DNA from: Streptomyces fulvoviolaceus
GTDB lineage: Bacteria; Actinomycetota; Actinomycetes; Streptomycetales; Streptomycetaceae
Direction: 5' to 3'
Length of the DNA stretch: 64,000 nucleotides
Assembly (NCBI RefSeq): GCF_000718165.1
Contig: NZ_JOEY01000047.1
Span: 1-64,000 of the forward strand
This document shows positions 43,741 through 52,404 of this stretch, in pieces (position 1 is the first letter of the stretch; each line of letters begins with the position of its first letter). The notes beneath the pieces are model-generated. The model did not search any database. It saw only the letters and a list, made by a program, of their open reading frames with translations, and had not been told where the DNA came from. A program made the translations under genes and the position numbers.

Positions 43741-45849
43741 ATGACGGCCGAGCTGGTGCGGGGGCAGAACCACCCGCTCTCCCAGGCCCGTCTCGAGATC
43801 CGGGTCTCGGCCGGCACACCGATCGTGGCCGCGGCCTCGATCGGCGACGAGCACGGCAAGGTGCACGGCGTCGAGTGGGTGGCACACCCGGGCGCGCCCA
43901 CACTGCCGGGTCTCGAGGTCTCCCGACAGGCGGCCGCCGACCATCGCCTCGCGGTCGACCTCGGCGCCGTACCCGAGTCCGTCCACCGGGTCAGCGTGCT
44001 GCTCGCCCTGCCCACCGGGGCGGGGCCGGTGCGCTTCGGCACGGTCGCCGCCCCGTTCGTCGCGGTGGCGGGTCTCGACGGCGACGAGGTCGCCAGTTAC
44101 ACCATCACCGGTCTGGAAGCCGAGTCGGCCGTCGTGGCCCTGGAGCTCTACCGCCGCCAGGACGCCTGGAAGGTGCGTGCCGTGGGCCAGGGCTACACGG
44201 GCGGCCTCGCCGAGCTCCTCACCGACCAGGGCGTGCCCCAGGCGCACCAGCTCGCGAGCGGCATCAACGACGCGGTGACCCAGGGCCTGGCCCGCTCGGT
44301 GCAGGCGCCCCCGCGACCGGCGGACGGCGACCGCTCCCGGCAGGCGGCCGCGGCACAGAGCCCGGACCAGGGCGGCCCCGCGGCCCAGGGCGTCACCGGC
44401 CCCGTACCGCCGCACCCGATGTCTCCGTACGGCACCCAGGCACCGGGCGTACCGCCGCAGCCGACGTCCCCGGACGGCGGCCCCGCCCCCGGCGGATCGC
44501 CGCAGCCCACCACGCCCTACGGCGGGCAAGGCACCCCGGCAGCCGGCTCGGCGCAGCCCGGATACACCCAAGAGCCCACGCCCGCACCAGAGCCCTCCGC
44601 GGCCACTCAGCCGTCACCCACCACCGGCGGCCCGATCGACTACAGCCACCCACGCCGGCAGAACGCGGCCCCGCCGCCGCCCCCGCCGAGCGCGCCACCG
44701 GCCCAGCCCGGACAGCCCGCGCGGCCCGTCGCCGGCGACGCGACCGGCTGGTCCATGGACGAGCGGCTCTACAACCAGGTGTGGGGGATGTTCGAGGACC
44801 TGGCCCGCAGCACGGCCGCCTACCGCAGCGCCGTCGACTTCGCCGACTCGCGCATGGAGAAGGAGATCGACCAGGCCCTGTCCGACCCGCGCAGCCGGAT
44901 CGGCGGACAGGGCGACGCCGCGCGCGAGGCGGCCCAAGCCAAACACGCCCAGCTGGTCGATCAGGCCCGGGCGGCCTTCGACCGGGACCTCACCCAGCTC
45001 ACCGCCGAGGTCGAGGTCGTCGAGCCCGCACTGCCCCTGGCGTTCGCCCGCTGGGACAACCCCGTCTGGCACGGCTATCGGGTCCCGATGGAGATCCCCA
45101 TGGCCCTGCGTGTGGGCGACCTGCATCTGCCCGAGTGCGCCGAGCTGCGCATCCCGATGCTGGTGCGGTTGCCGTTGGAGCGCGGTCTGTGGATCGACAG
45201 CGGAGCCGCCGGATCGCTCGACGGCTCGTTCTTCGACTCCCACGAGCTGAAGCGCCTCGCCATGGACACGGCGGTGGCCCACGCGGCCCGGCTCCTCGCC
45301 GTCCATCCCGCCGGTGAGTTCACGGTGCACGTCATCGACCCGGCCGGTTCGGGTGCGCAGGCGCTCGCTCCGCTGGTGCGAACCGGTGTGCTCGCGAGCC
45401 CGCCCGCCGCCGGCGCCGCGGGTGTGGCGGACGTTCTGGCGCGGCTGACCGAGCGCGTCGACCTGGTGCAGATGGCGGTGCGCGCCGGCGCGGCCGATGC
45501 CCTCCCGCCCGGCCTCGACACCGCCGAGCAGCTGCTCATCGTCAACGACTTCCCGCACGGCTTCGACGACCGTGCCGTGACCCAGCTGCGCTATCTCGCG
45601 GACGAGGGCCCGGCCGTCGGCGTCCACCTGATGATGGTCGCGGACCGTGAGGAGGCCGCCGGTTACGGCCCCTTGCTCGACCCGCTGTGGCGTGCGCTTC
45701 TGCGGCTCACCCCGGTGCCCGACGACCACCTCGCCGACCCGTGGGTCGGGCACGCCTGGACGTACGAGCCCGCGCTCGTGCCGCCCGGCAGCCAGGTGCT
45801 CCAGCAGGTGCTCACCCAGGTCGCAGCCGCTCGTACCAAGTACACGTAA
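43741..45849 (+). CDS. Large TerD-fusion protein with FtsK-like C-terminal domain
   Basis: The 702-residue protein has an N-terminal TerD-like domain (1 to about 180, with VAGLDGDEVASYTITGLEAE). A Pro/Gly/Gln-rich linker of about 150 residues follows. The C-terminal 360 residues resemble the core of FtsK/SpoIIIE-type proteins (LWIDSGAAGSLDGSF; EQLLIVNDFPHGFDDRAVTQ; VGVHLMMVADREEA). No clear Walker A is present. It may tether or sort TerD complexes. GGGGGAG precedes the ATG by six bases. Confidence 0.78.
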   Translation: MTAELVRGQNHPLSQARLEIRVSAGTPIVAAASIGDEHGKVHGVEWVAHPGAPTLPGLEVSRQAAADHRLAVDLGAVPESVHRVSVLLALPTGAGPVRFGTVAAPFVAVAGLDGDEVASYTITGLEAESAVVALELYRRQDAWKVRAVGQGYTGGLAELLTDQGVPQAHQLASGINDAVTQGLARSVQAPPRPADGDRSRQAAAAQSPDQGGPAAQGVTGPVPPHPMSPYGTQAPGVPPQPTSPDGGPAPGGSPQPTTPYGGQGTPAAGSAQPGYTQEPTPAPEPSAATQPSPTTGGPIDYSHPRRQNAAPPPPPPSAPPAQPGQPARPVAGDATGWSMDERLYNQVWGMFEDLARSTAAYRSAVDFADSRMEKEIDQALSDPRSRIGGQGDAAREAAQAKHAQLVDQARAAFDRDLTQLTAEVEVVEPALPLAFARWDNPVWHGYRVPMEIPMALRVGDLHLPECAELRIPMLVRLPLERGLWIDSGAAGSLDGSFFDSHELKRLAMDTAVAHAARLLAVHPAGEFTVHVIDPAGSGAQALAPLVRTGVLASPPAAGAAGVADVLARLTERVDLVQMAVRAGAADALPPGLDTAEQLLIVNDFPHGFDDRAVTQLRYLADEGPAVGVHLMMVADREEAAGYGPLLDPLWRALLRLTPVPDDHLADPWVGHAWTYEPALVPPGSQVLQQVLTQVAAARTKYT

Positions 45850-45928
45850 AGTCGCCTGACCAGCTTATTTGACCTTTATTTTGCCAATCGCTTTACCTTT
45901 CCTTGGTGATTGGGGTACCGTCTTCCTT

Positions 45929-46027
45929 ACGGAGGGGAGTACTCCCTGTCGACTGCGGCGTACCCGTCAATACGGATCAGGCCTGATCCCGGGGCGCCGG
46001 CCCACCGTGGGTGGAAGAGACCTCCGG
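45929..46027 (+). promoter_or_regulatory. Probable yybP-ykoY (Mn2+) riboswitch in the terC leader
   Basis: The leader has the features of the yybP-ykoY aptamer: GGAGGGGAGTA at 45931, an outer stem CGGAGG with CCTCCG (46021-46026), a GC-rich middle arm, and GGAAGAGACCTCC near the 3' side. This riboswitch binds Mn2+ and commonly controls TerC-family and MntP exporters. A TTGACC box at 45869 with a -10-like TTTACC 17 bases on could be the promoter. The expression platform would act on the ribosome site 40 bases downstream. Confidence 0.78.
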
Positions 46028-46075
46028 CAGCGCGACGACGCTGGTTACTTGCCGTTACGTATTGCCGGAGGAACA

Positions 46076-47077
46076 GTGGATGTTTCCGTGACCCTGTGGG
46101 TCCTGACGATCGTGGGCCTCGCCGCCCTCATCGCGGTCGACTTCTTCATCGGCCGCAAGCCGCACGACGTATCCATCAAGGAAGCCGGGATCTGGACGGT
46201 CGTCTGGATCGCCCTGGCCGGCCTCTTCGGGCTCGGCCTGCTGATCTTCAGCGGTGGCCAGCCCGCCGGTGAGTTCTTCGCCGGCTTCATCACCGAGAAG
46301 TCGCTGAGTGTCGACAACCTCTTCGTCTTCGTCCTGATCATGGCGAAGTTCGCCGTGCCCTCGCAGTACCAGCAGCGGGTGCTCCTGGTCGGTGTGCTCA
46401 TCGCCCTCGTGCTGCGCGCGATATTCATCGCCGCGGGTGCCGCGATCCTCGCGAGCTTCGCGTGGGTCTTCTACATCTTCGGCGCGTTCCTCATCTACAC
46501 CGCCTGGAAGCTCATCCAGGAGGCCCGGGCCGACGAGGAGGACGAGGAGTTCGAGGAGAACAAGCTGCTCAAGGCCGCCGAGCGCAGGTTCGGTGTGGCC
46601 GACCGCTACCACGGCACCAAGCTGTGGATCGAGCAGAACGGCAAGCGGGTCATGACCCCGATGCTCGTCGTGATGCTCGCGATCGGCACCACCGACGTGC
46701 TCTTCGCGCTCGACTCGATCCCCGCGATCTTCGGCCTGACGCAGGACCCGTACATCGTCTTCACGGCCAACGCGTTCGCCCTGATGGGTCTGAGGCAGCT
46801 GTACTTCCTCATCGGCGGCCTGCTCAGGAAGCTGGTCCACCTCAGCTACGGCCTGTCGGTGATCCTCGGCTTCATCGGCGTCAAGCTGGTGCTGCACGCC
46901 CTGCACGAGTCCGGGGTCCATGTCCCCGAGATCAGCATCCCGGTCTCGCTCGGCGTGATCTGCGCGGTTCTGATCGTCACCACGATCACCAGCCTCATGG
47001 CCTCCAAGAAGCAGGCGGCGGCCGAGGCGGCGCAGGCGCAGAGCGAAGGCGCTCCGAAGGACAGCATCGAGGCCTGA
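46076..47077 (+). CDS. TerC-family integral membrane protein, likely Mn2+ exporter
   Basis: The 333-residue protein has nine or so transmembrane helices with TerC motifs: the acidic SLSVDNLFVFVLIMAKFAVP near residue 80 and the second acidic motif TTDVLFALDSIPAIFGLTQD near residue 210. TerC/Alx proteins export manganese and appear to help metallate exported enzymes. GGAGG precedes the GTG by four bases. The upstream in-frame extension is the riboswitch and not coding. Nearby TerD genes make a tellurite-type cluster. Confidence 0.92.
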   Translation: MDVSVTLWVLTIVGLAALIAVDFFIGRKPHDVSIKEAGIWTVVWIALAGLFGLGLLIFSGGQPAGEFFAGFITEKSLSVDNLFVFVLIMAKFAVPSQYQQRVLLVGVLIALVLRAIFIAAGAAILASFAWVFYIFGAFLIYTAWKLIQEARADEEDEEFEENKLLKAAERRFGVADRYHGTKLWIEQNGKRVMTPMLVVMLAIGTTDVLFALDSIPAIFGLTQDPYIVFTANAFALMGLRQLYFLIGGLLRKLVHLSYGLSVILGFIGVKLVLHALHESGVHVPEISIPVSLGVICAVLIVTTITSLMASKKQAAAEAAQAQSEGAPKDSIEA

Positions 47078-47106
47078 CCCCGTCGGACGTAGGAAGAACC
47101 ACCATC

Positions 47107-47143
47107 GGGAGCGGTGCGCGGCGAATTGCCGACCACCGCTCCC
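47107..47143 (+). terminator. terC terminator
   Basis: GGGAGCGGTG at 47107-47116 pairs with CACCGCTCCC at 47134-47143, a perfect 10-bp stem 30 bases after the terC stop. Confidence 0.8.
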
Positions 47144-47207
47144 GGTGCTTGGTTGTCTTCAGAGCGCGTTCCCCGCCTCGGGGCGCCACGGCCGGCTGGA
47201 GACACCC

Positions 47208-47510
47208 ATGAAGTTCGTACAGATCATCGACTTTGAGACCGAGCGCCTGGAAGACATGCAGAAGGTGCTGCAGGAGGCGGGGCAGCGCAACGCGGGCAAG
47301 GCGGGCGGCCCGACATACCGGATGCTCCTGAAGGACCGCGACAAGCCCAACCGCTATGTGGCGTTGCTCGAATTCGAGTCGTACGACGAGGCCATGCGTA
47401 ACAGCGACGACCCCGAGACGAGCAAGCTGGCGGAGCAACTGGGTGCGCTGTCCATCGGCGAGCGTGTCTACACCAACCTCGACGTCCTGGAGTCGGGCGA
47501 GCTCAAGTAA
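47208..47510 (+). CDS. Small conserved hypothetical protein, ABM-barrel-like
   Basis: The 100-residue protein reads like a dimeric alpha-beta barrel: MKFVQIIDFETERLEDM, then YRMLLKDRDKPNRYVALLEF and EAMRNSDDPETSKLAEQL. Such domains include monooxygenases and stress-response folds. No catalytic residue can be assigned. It follows terC after a terminator and precedes a ChaA-type antiporter gene. Confidence 0.75.
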   Translation: MKFVQIIDFETERLEDMQKVLQEAGQRNAGKAGGPTYRMLLKDRDKPNRYVALLEFESYDEAMRNSDDPETSKLAEQLGALSIGERVYTNLDVLESGELK

Positions 47511-47555
47511 CCCCGGCGGAGTGCGGAGCCCGTTCGCCTCTGCGACGATCGCTGC

Positions 47556-48656
47556 ATGATCGCTCGGCTCAGGTCGCTCACGACGCGGTGGACGTCCGTC
47601 GTGCCGGTGCTCGCGGTCGTCCTGCTGGTGTTCACCTGGGGGCGCGACCTGCCCGGCGCCATCGTCGGGGTCGTGACGCTGGTCCTCGCGGGGGCCGTCC
47701 TCGCCGCCGTGCACCACGCCGAAGTGGTGGCCCACCGGGTCGGTGAACCCTTCGGCTCGCTCGTCCTCGCCGTCGCCGTCACGATCATCGAGGTCGCCCT
47801 GATCGTCACCCTGATGGCGGACGGCGGCGAGAAGGGCTCGACCCTGGCCAGGGACACGGTCTTCGCGGCCGTGATGATCACCTGCAACGGCATCGTCGGC
47901 ATCTGCCTCCTGGTCGCCTCGCTACGCCATGGCACGGCGGTCTTCAACCCCGAGGGCACCGGCGCCGCCCTCGCCACGGTCGCCACCCTGGCCACGCTGA
48001 GCCTGGTGCTGCCGACGTTCACCACGAGCAAGCCGGGCCCGGAGTTCTCCACCACGCAGCTCACCTTCGCTGCGCTCTCCTCGCTGATCCTGTACGGCCT
48101 CTTCGTGGCGACCCAGACCGTACGGCACCGCGACTACTTCCTCCCGATCACCCGGCAGGGCGAGGTGATCACCTCGGACGACCACGCCGACGCTCCGTCC
48201 GACCGCACCGCCTGGATCAGCGTCGGCATGCTCGGCCTGGCCCTGATCGGCGTGGTCGGCCTGGCCAAGGGTGTGTCACCGACCATCGAGTCCGGGGTCG
48301 AGGCGGCCGGTCTCCCGCATGCCGTCGTCGGCGTGATCATCGCCCTGTTGGTGCTGCTCCCCGAGACCATCGCCGCCCTGCGCTCCGCACGCCGCGACCG
48401 GGTGCAGACCAGCCTGAACCTCGCGCTCGGCTCGGCGATGGCCAGCATCGGCCTCACCATCCCCGCCGTGGCCCTGGCGACCGTCTGGCTCTCCGGCCCG
48501 CTCGTGCTCGGCCTCGGCTCCACCCACATGGTGCTGCTGGCCCTGACCGTGGTGGTGAGCTCGCTGACGGTGGTGCCCGGGCGGGCCACGCCGCTCCAGG
48601 GTGGGGTCCACCTGGTGCTGTTCGCGGCCTACCTGGAACTCGCGATCAATCCATAG
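47556..48656 (+). CDS. ChaA-type cation/proton antiporter
   Basis: The 366-residue protein has about eleven transmembrane helices with two CaCA-type acidic repeats: AVTIIEVALIVTLMA near residue 80 and LLVLLPETIAALRSAR near residue 270. E. coli ChaA exchanges Na+ or Ca2+ (and K+) for protons. It ends 11 bases inside the convergent MHS transporter gene. Confidence 0.9.
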   Translation: MIARLRSLTTRWTSVVPVLAVVLLVFTWGRDLPGAIVGVVTLVLAGAVLAAVHHAEVVAHRVGEPFGSLVLAVAVTIIEVALIVTLMADGGEKGSTLARDTVFAAVMITCNGIVGICLLVASLRHGTAVFNPEGTGAALATVATLATLSLVLPTFTTSKPGPEFSTTQLTFAALSSLILYGLFVATQTVRHRDYFLPITRQGEVITSDDHADAPSDRTAWISVGMLGLALIGVVGLAKGVSPTIESGVEAAGLPHAVVGVIIALLVLLPETIAALRSARRDRVQTSLNLALGSAMASIGLTIPAVALATVWLSGPLVLGLGSTHMVLLALTVVVSSLTVVPGRATPLQGGVHLVLFAAYLELAINP

Positions 48657-49953
48657 CCGGCTCCGCCCGCACCACGGGCACGGGCCGCGTCTCGGGCAGC
48701 AGCGCGAAACACCCCAGACTGAGCAGCGCGATCCCCGTCAGATACGCGCCCACGCCCCACGGCACGCGCCCATCGCTCTGTTCGACGAGCGCCGTCGCGA
48801 TGATCGGAGTGAGTGCGCCCCCGACGACCCCGCCGAGGTTGTAGCCGACCGCGGCGCCCGTGCAGCGCACCCGCGGCTCGTACAACTCCGGCAGATACGC
48901 GGCGATCACCGCGAACATCGTGATGAACGCGAGCATCGCCCCCAGGAACCCGAGGAACATCAACAGCGGCGCCCCGGTCGCGAGCAGTGCGACCATCGGG
49001 AACATCCACAGGGCGGCAGCCGCGCACCCGGCCAGACACAGCGGACGCCGCCCGTACCGGTCGCCCAGCAGGGCCGCCACCGGGGTGAGCGAGCCCTTCA
49101 CCACCACCGCGGCCATGATGCAGGTCAGCATGACCGTACGGCTCACCCCGAGCCGCTCCGTCCCGTACGCCAGGGACCAGGTCGTCACGGCGTAGAAGAT
49201 CGCGTATCCGACCGCGAGCGCCCCGGCCGTCAGCAGGACGAGCCGCCAGTGGTCGCGCGCGACCTCGACGAGCGGCACGCGCGCGTGGTCGTCGATGCCG
49301 AGGAAGCTGGGGCTCTCCGCGAGCGACGAGCGCAGCCACAGCCCCACCACGGCCAGCACCCCCGCCGCCCAGAACGGCACCCGCCATCCCCACTGCGCGA
49401 ACTGCGCCTCGGACAGCGTGGCCGACAGCGCCAGCACCACGCCGTTGGCGAGCAGGAAGCCCACCGCGGGCCCCACTTGGGGGAAGCTCGACCACAGCCC
49501 GCGCCGTTCGGCCGGCGCGTGCTCCGCGGTCAGCAGGACGGCCCCGCCCCACTCCCCACCGAGCCCCAGTCCCTGCAGAAACCGCAGCACGAGAAGCAGT
49601 ACGGGCGCGGCCACCCCGATCGTGTCGTACGTCGGCACACATCCGACCGCGACCGTGGCGCCGCCGGTCAGCAGCAACGAGCCGACGAGAACCGGCCGTC
49701 GACCGTGCCGGTCCCCGATATGCCCGAACAGCACCGACCCCAGCGGCCGCGCGACGAAGCCCACACCGAAGGTCCCGAAGGCGGCCAGTGTCCCCGCCAC
49801 CGGCGAGAACGTCGGGAAGAACAGGGGCCCCAGGATCAGCGCCGCCGCCGTCCCGTAGACGAAGAAGTCGTAGAACTCGATGGCCGTTCCGGCGAGCGAG
49901 GCGGCCGCGAGCCGCAGCATGGAGGGTGCCCTTACGGTGCGTACGTCTTGCAT
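48646..49953 (-). CDS. MHS-family MFS metabolite/H+ symporter
   Basis: The 435-residue transporter has twelve predicted helices and MHS hallmarks: ASLAGTAIEFYDFFVYGTAA at the start, the loop GHIGDRHGRRPVL, and LRFLQGLGLGGEWGGAVLL. The family imports organic acids or osmolytes such as citrate, shikimate or proline. The substrate cannot be fixed. Its 3' end overlaps chaA by 11 bases. Confidence 0.92.
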   Translation of the reverse strand: MQDVRTVRAPSMLRLAAASLAGTAIEFYDFFVYGTAAALILGPLFFPTFSPVAGTLAAFGTFGVGFVARPLGSVLFGHIGDRHGRRPVLVGSLLLTGGATVAVGCVPTYDTIGVAAPVLLLVLRFLQGLGLGGEWGGAVLLTAEHAPAERRGLWSSFPQVGPAVGFLLANGVVLALSATLSEAQFAQWGWRVPFWAAGVLAVVGLWLRSSLAESPSFLGIDDHARVPLVEVARDHWRLVLLTAGALAVGYAIFYAVTTWSLAYGTERLGVSRTVMLTCIMAAVVVKGSLTPVAALLGDRYGRRPLCLAGCAAAALWMFPMVALLATGAPLLMFLGFLGAMLAFITMFAVIAAYLPELYEPRVRCTGAAVGYNLGGVVGGALTPIIATALVEQSDGRVPWGVGAYLTGIALLSLGCFALLPETRPVPVVRAEPAMD

Positions 49954-50004
49954 GCCGCGTCAACTACCCACGGTGACCACGGGTTACGGGGGCGCGTGGG
50001 TGCG

Positions 50005-51051
50005 TCAGTAGGTGACCGTGATGCGCCGGGCCGGACCGTCGACGCGGACGAGACCGCCGTAGGGGATGACCAGTTGAGGGTCGGTGTGCCCGTAGTCCAC
50101 GTCGAAGACGATCGTGGTGTCGGGGGCGTACGTCCGCATGGCGCGCAGCACCGCCTCGCGCTGCTCGGCCGCGTAACGGGCGCCTTCCTCGGGGCTGTTG
50201 GGCTGCTCGAAGGACCAGGTCTTGGCGCGGGCCATCAGGAGCGCGGAGAAGCGCTGGAGCAGGCCGCGCTCGCCCATGTTGCGCAGGATGCGGAAGACCT
50301 CCTCGCCGCTCGGCATCTCCTCGGAGGTCTCCAGGAGCAGCACGCCGCCGTCGTACTCGCTCAGGTCGTGCGAGATCTCACGGTCGGCCATCAGCAGCCA
50401 TGCCACGATCTCCAGACAGCCGCCCCAACTCCTGCCTTCGACCACGCGGTCGGCGTTCACCCAGGTCCAGCCGGTGCCCGGCTTGGTCTCCGGCTTCGCC
50501 TCGAAGGTCGCCGGGTCCGCCCAGTCGCGGTTGACGTCGTTCCAGCGGTCGGCGGGCCCCAGCTCGTACTCGCCCGAGGTGAACAGCGCTGCCCGCAGCG
50601 ACTCGGCGGTCAGCTGGTCCATGGCGACCGGCCGGCCCAGCGCGGTCATCACCGTCGCGCCGTGGTAGCCCACGATCCCCGTGTTGCGCAGATACATGAG
50701 CAGGTTCGTGTTGTCGCTCATCCCGAAGAACGGCTTCGGGTTCGCGCGGATCAACTCCCGGTCCAGCAGCGGCAGCACGGTGATCTGGTCGTCGCCGCCG
50801 ATCGACGCGATGACCGCCTTGATGCCCGGGTCGGCGAAGGCGGCGTGGATGTCGTCGGCGCGCTCCTGCGGGGTCGCGCCCATCTTGCGGGTCGTCGGGT
50901 ACTCGACCGGGACGAGGCCGTAGTCCTCGCGCAGCCGCTCCAGGCCCAGTTCGAAGGGCCGTGGGAACAGCTCGGGCAGGCCGACGCCGGGCGAGATGAC
51001 CGCTATACGGTCACCGGGAGAGGGTTTCGGAGGGTACGAGATCGTCGTCAT
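50005..51051 (-). CDS. LD-carboxypeptidase, peptidase S66 family
   Basis: The 348-residue protein has the S66 features: PSPGDRIAVISPGVGL near the start, SIGGDDQITVLPLLD, then the nucleophile serine in FFGMSDNTNLLMYL near residue 115. The glutamate and histidine of the triad lie in LLLETSEEMP and DVDYGHTDPQ. It trims tetrapeptides in cell-wall recycling, or inactivates microcin-like nucleotides as MccF does. No clear ribosome site precedes the ATG. Confidence 0.9.
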   Translation of the reverse strand: MTTISYPPKPSPGDRIAVISPGVGLPELFPRPFELGLERLREDYGLVPVEYPTTRKMGATPQERADDIHAAFADPGIKAVIASIGGDDQITVLPLLDRELIRANPKPFFGMSDNTNLLMYLRNTGIVGYHGATVMTALGRPVAMDQLTAESLRAALFTSGEYELGPADRWNDVNRDWADPATFEAKPETKPGTGWTWVNADRVVEGRSWGGCLEIVAWLLMADREISHDLSEYDGGVLLLETSEEMPSGEEVFRILRNMGERGLLQRFSALLMARAKTWSFEQPNSPEEGARYAAEQREAVLRAMRTYAPDTTIVFDVDYGHTDPQLVIPYGGLVRVDGPARRITVTY

Positions 51052-51152
51052 CCGAGGAGGGTAGGGCTCGCCACCGCGTCGGTGCACCGTGATAAACCGG
51101 GTCTGAGCAGCGGTCTTCAACGGATCGCCCCCTTACCCGGACCGGAGGAACC

Positions 51153-51626
51153 GTGCCCCGCACCCTGGCCAACGCCCCGATCATGATCCTCAATGGACCC
51201 AACCTGAACCTGCTCGGCCAGCGCCAGCCGGAGATCTACGGCAAGGACACCCTGGCGGATGTCGAGGCCCTGTGCGCCAAGGCGGCGGCTGCGCACGGCG
51301 GCACGGTGGACTTCCGTCAGTCCAACCACGAGGGTGAGCTGGTCGACTGGATCCACGAGGCGCGGCTGAACCACAGCGGGATCGTGATCAACCCGGGCGC
51401 CTACTCGCACACGTCAGTCGCGATTCTGGACGCACTCAACACCTGCGACGGACTGCCGGTGCTGGAGGTCCACATCTCCAACATCCACAAGCGCGAGACC
51501 TTCCGGCACCACTCGTACGTCTCGCTGCGCGCCGACGGCGTCATCGCGGGCTGCGGCGTGCAGGGATACGTGTTCGGCGTCGAGCGGGTCGCGGCGCTCG
51601 CGGGGGCGGCGCAGGCCGAGGCGTAA
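51153..51626 (+). CDS. aroQ: Type II 3-dehydroquinate dehydratase
   Basis: The 157-residue dodecameric enzyme converts 3-dehydroquinate to dehydroshikimate. All type II signatures are present: [18 protein letters not shown], the catalytic tyrosine in it, [13 protein letters not shown] and [17 protein letters not shown] with the catalytic histidine region. The start is a GTG after GGAGG. No other shikimate gene is adjacent. Confidence 0.96.
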   Translation: MPRTLANAPIMILNGPNLNLLGQRQPEIYGKDTLADVEALCAKAAAAHGGTVDFRQSNHEGELVDWIHEARLNHSGIVINPGAYSHTSVAILDALNTCDGLPVLEVHISNIHKRETFRHHSYVSLRADGVIAGCGVQGYVFGVERVAALAGAAQAEA

Positions 51627-51655
51627 GTACCGCCCACCTGGCGGGCGCACCTTAC
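51623..51655. terminator. Short terminator-like hairpin between convergent genes
   Basis: GTAAG and CTTAC, with an inner CGCCC/GGCG pairing, form a broken stem over the 25 bases between the aroQ stop and the ABC ATPase stop. Confidence 0.45.
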
Positions 51656-52404
51656 AAGCGCCCCGCCTCCACGATCCGCCGCAGGAAGCGCTGCGTGCGC
51701 TCCTGCTGCGGATCGCCGAAGACCTGCTCGGCCGTCCCGCGCTCCAGGACCACACCTCCGTCCAGAAAACAAACCTGGTCGGCGACGTCGCGGGCGAACC
51801 CCATCTCGTGCGTGGCCAGCACCATGGTCATGCCCTCGTCCTTGAGGCCGCGGACGACGGCGAGCACTTCGCCGACGAGCTCCGGGTCGAGGGCGGCGGT
51901 GATCTCGTCGAGCAGCAGCAGCCGGGGGCGTACGGCCAGCGCGCGGACGATCGCGACCCGCTGCTGCTGTCCGCCGCTCAGCCGGTCCGGGTACTCGCCG
52001 GCCTTCCCGCCGAGCCCGAGCCGCTCCAGCAGCTCCCGGGCGTGCTCCTCGGCCTCCGCGCGGGCCACGCCGTGCACACGGCGAGGAGCGAGCGTGATGT
52101 TCTCCAGGACGGTCATGTGCGGAAAGAGGTTGTACGCCTGGAACACCACGCCGATTCGGCGGCGTACCGCGTCCTGGTCGACGCGCGGATCGGTGATCTC
52201 CTCGTCGTCCAGCCAGATCGCCCCGTCGTCGATCTCCTCCAGGAGGTTCGCGCACCGCAGCAGCGTGGACTTGCCGGAGCCGGAGGCGCCGATCAGGGCG
52301 GTCACCGTGTGCGGGGCGACCTCCAGGTCGACGTCCCGCAACACGACCGAGTCGCCGAAGGTCTTGCGGACCGATTCCATCCGCAGCACCGGTGCGTCGC
52401 TCAT
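51652..52404 (-). CDS. Polar amino acid ABC transporter ATPase
   Basis: The 250-residue ATPase has Walker [14 protein letters not shown] near residue 40, a Q-loop VFQAYNLFPH, the signature LSGGQQQRVAIVRALAV, Walker B LLLLDEITAALDP and the switch histidine in ATHEMGFA. It matches GlnQ-type subunits. Its ATG overlaps the permease stop by four bases. It is the last gene of a three-gene uptake operon. Confidence 0.95.
   Translation of the reverse strand: MSDAPVLRMESVRKTFGDSVVLRDVDLEVAPHTVTALIGASGSGKSTLLRCANLLEEIDDGAIWLDDEEITDPRVDQDAVRRRIGVVFQAYNLFPHMTVLENITLAPRRVHGVARAEAEEHARELLERLGLGGKAGEYPDRLSGGQQQRVAIVRALAVRPRLLLLDEITAALDPELVGEVLAVVRGLKDEGMTMVLATHEMGFARDVADQVCFLDGGVVLERGTAEQVFGDPQQERTQRFLRRIVEAGRL

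Noticed and set aside
45869..46075. N-terminal extension of TerC from a TTG at 45869
   Set aside because: The segment folds as a riboswitch-like leader, and a strong ribosome site precedes the GTG at 46076.
48601..51186. 861-codon plus-strand ORF across the MHS transporter and LD-carboxypeptidase
   Set aside because: Opposite two well-supported genes; the product is Arg/Gln/Pro-rich and without motifs.
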